DNA of 64,000 nucleotides from Chytridium lagenaria (taxonomy: Eukaryota; Chytridiomycota; Chytridiomycetes; Chytridiales; Chytridiaceae). Location: positions 212,486 to 276,485 of the forward strand of contig JAHLKC010000040.1 in the NCBI GenBank assembly GCA_025449115.1, in the 5' to 3' direction. Below, one piece after another: positions 63,273-64,000 of this stretch (position 1 is the first letter of the stretch; each line of letters starts with the position of its first letter). The position numbers were made by a program, and so were the translations under genes. Below the pieces are notes generated by a model. It worked only from the letters and a program-made list of their open reading frames with translations. It did not search any database and had not been told where the DNA came from.

Positions 63273-64000
63273 TTATATCCTACGCCTCGGACTTCGACGA
63301 GGGCTTTGCCGCCATGCAACTTCCCGTTCAGGTGAACTGTATTCTGTTACAGATGAACGGGAGAACCCTGAACGTGGAGACCGAGACCGACGGCTTGACA
63401 CCCGAGAAAGGGACCGGCTAGGCGGTAGATAGTGTACCTTTCTTCTGGAGCGCCGAGAGATTGATGCGTCCTCTGATGATCTAATCCTCTCAGAACGTCG
63501 AGGCGATTGACGCAATGAACTGCGTTGCGACCGGCGCGGTTCTTCACGATCCATTTCTGACAAGCGAGTATTCAGACGCCGTGGTTGTTCGGAGTCGTCA
63601 GAGATGTGGTCGTGCAACACAGACGTTTCATTATTTTCGTTAACATTGAGTTGATCTACCAAAAAAAAAGTTATATTACATATACTCAACCCTATCAACA
63701 TTACCTATCCTCCTATCAAGACTGTTCAGCCTATCTTCCAACCTTTCCACCATATCTTTAATCAGGTCAAGCTTCTGAAACAGATCGCTATTGTGAGCAT
63801 TATCTCTATTCCGTAGGTGCGTAAAGCCGGATATCAATGCCCGATGAATCGCATTGTTTTCATGCATAACTAGGTTAAGAGAATCCTGCTGTGCCGCCAG
63901 TGTCTGAAGTCCTGTTCCTCCAACGCTTACAATGTAGTTGTCATTTAACCTCTTTATCTCTCTTCGGTCAAAACCTGAAAACGTGAAGGGTTATTTAGTT
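63273..64000 (-). CDS. Coiled-coil protein with Arg/Ser-rich tail (partial)
   Basis: A minus-strand gene runs off the window. An exon at about 63975-63705 includes GGTGLQTLAAQQDSLNLVMH and the coiled-coil KLDLIKDMVERLEDRLNSLD. It is followed by a short intron (GTAATG to a TAG near 63659) and a last exon with DQLNVNENNETSVLHDHISD. The tail of about 110 residues is rich in Arg-Ser dipeptides (SRRSRRK, RSPRSGFSR) and ends SPRRSPRRRI at 63273. RS-rich tails are typical of splicing or nuclear-speckle proteins but also occur in mobile-element proteins. No family recognised. It lies directly beside the 182-bp satellite. Confidence 0.5.

Overview
This is fungal nuclear DNA. About 38 kb of gene-dense sequence is followed by about 25 kb of transposon and satellite sequence. 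The genes are spliced by short GT-AG introns (mostly 50-110 nt) and encode eukaryotic housekeeping proteins. A LEU2-type 3-isopropylmalate dehydrogenase, a MET2-type homoserine O-acetyltransferase and a DED1-type helicase point to fungi. A complex I subunit excludes Saccharomyces-like yeasts. A probable axonemal protein and KDZ transposon genes would fit a zoosporic early-diverging fungus. That placement is inference, and a basidiomycete is not excluded.

Gene region (1-38.5 kb), in order: a PPxY-tailed membrane protein (-), a SnoaL-like/DUF1348 protein (+), a small unknown (-), a MYND-SET methyltransferase (+), DED1 (+), a VPS9-UIM Rab5 exchange factor (+), LEU2 (-), the fork-protection protein TOF1/Timeless (-), complex I subunit NDUFA5 (-), a 2-oxoglutarate/Fe(II) dioxygenase (-), a mitochondrial carrier (+), a nucleotidyltransferase-glucuronokinase fusion (+), a Tyr-motif protein resembling microtubule inner proteins (-), MET2 (+), a PRA1 protein (+), a large Nup188-like nucleoporin (+) and the splicing factor SPF27/BCAS2 (-). 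No operon-like functional cluster is visible. The neighbours serve unrelated housekeeping processes.

Nearly all these genes carry one or more single-base frame breaks, and several can be placed in short homopolymers (C6 for C7, GG for GGG, AAAA for AAAAA). Because essential genes are hit and the protein resumes immediately in another frame, these look like uncorrected long-read assembly errors rather than pseudogenes.

Repeat region (38.5-64 kb): 38.5-45.4 kb holds no convincing gene but has decayed transposon pieces, including a LINE-type reverse transcriptase fossil. Then come a gag fragment, a Myb/SANT-like gene with an Asp tract, and two copies of a KDZ-superfamily transposon on the minus strand. 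Copy A is broken by a 504-bp solo LTR with a 5-bp target duplication and by a 3'-truncated Ty1/copia element. Copy B is longer and still carries the C-terminal DxFH-type block. Around and beyond copy B lie several satellite arrays: a GC-rich one, a 224-bp higher-order one, a 331-bp one, and a 182-bp one made of two 91-bp monomers. Most of them share a CCGTATACGG-like core that also occurs in the non-coding parts of the KDZ element.
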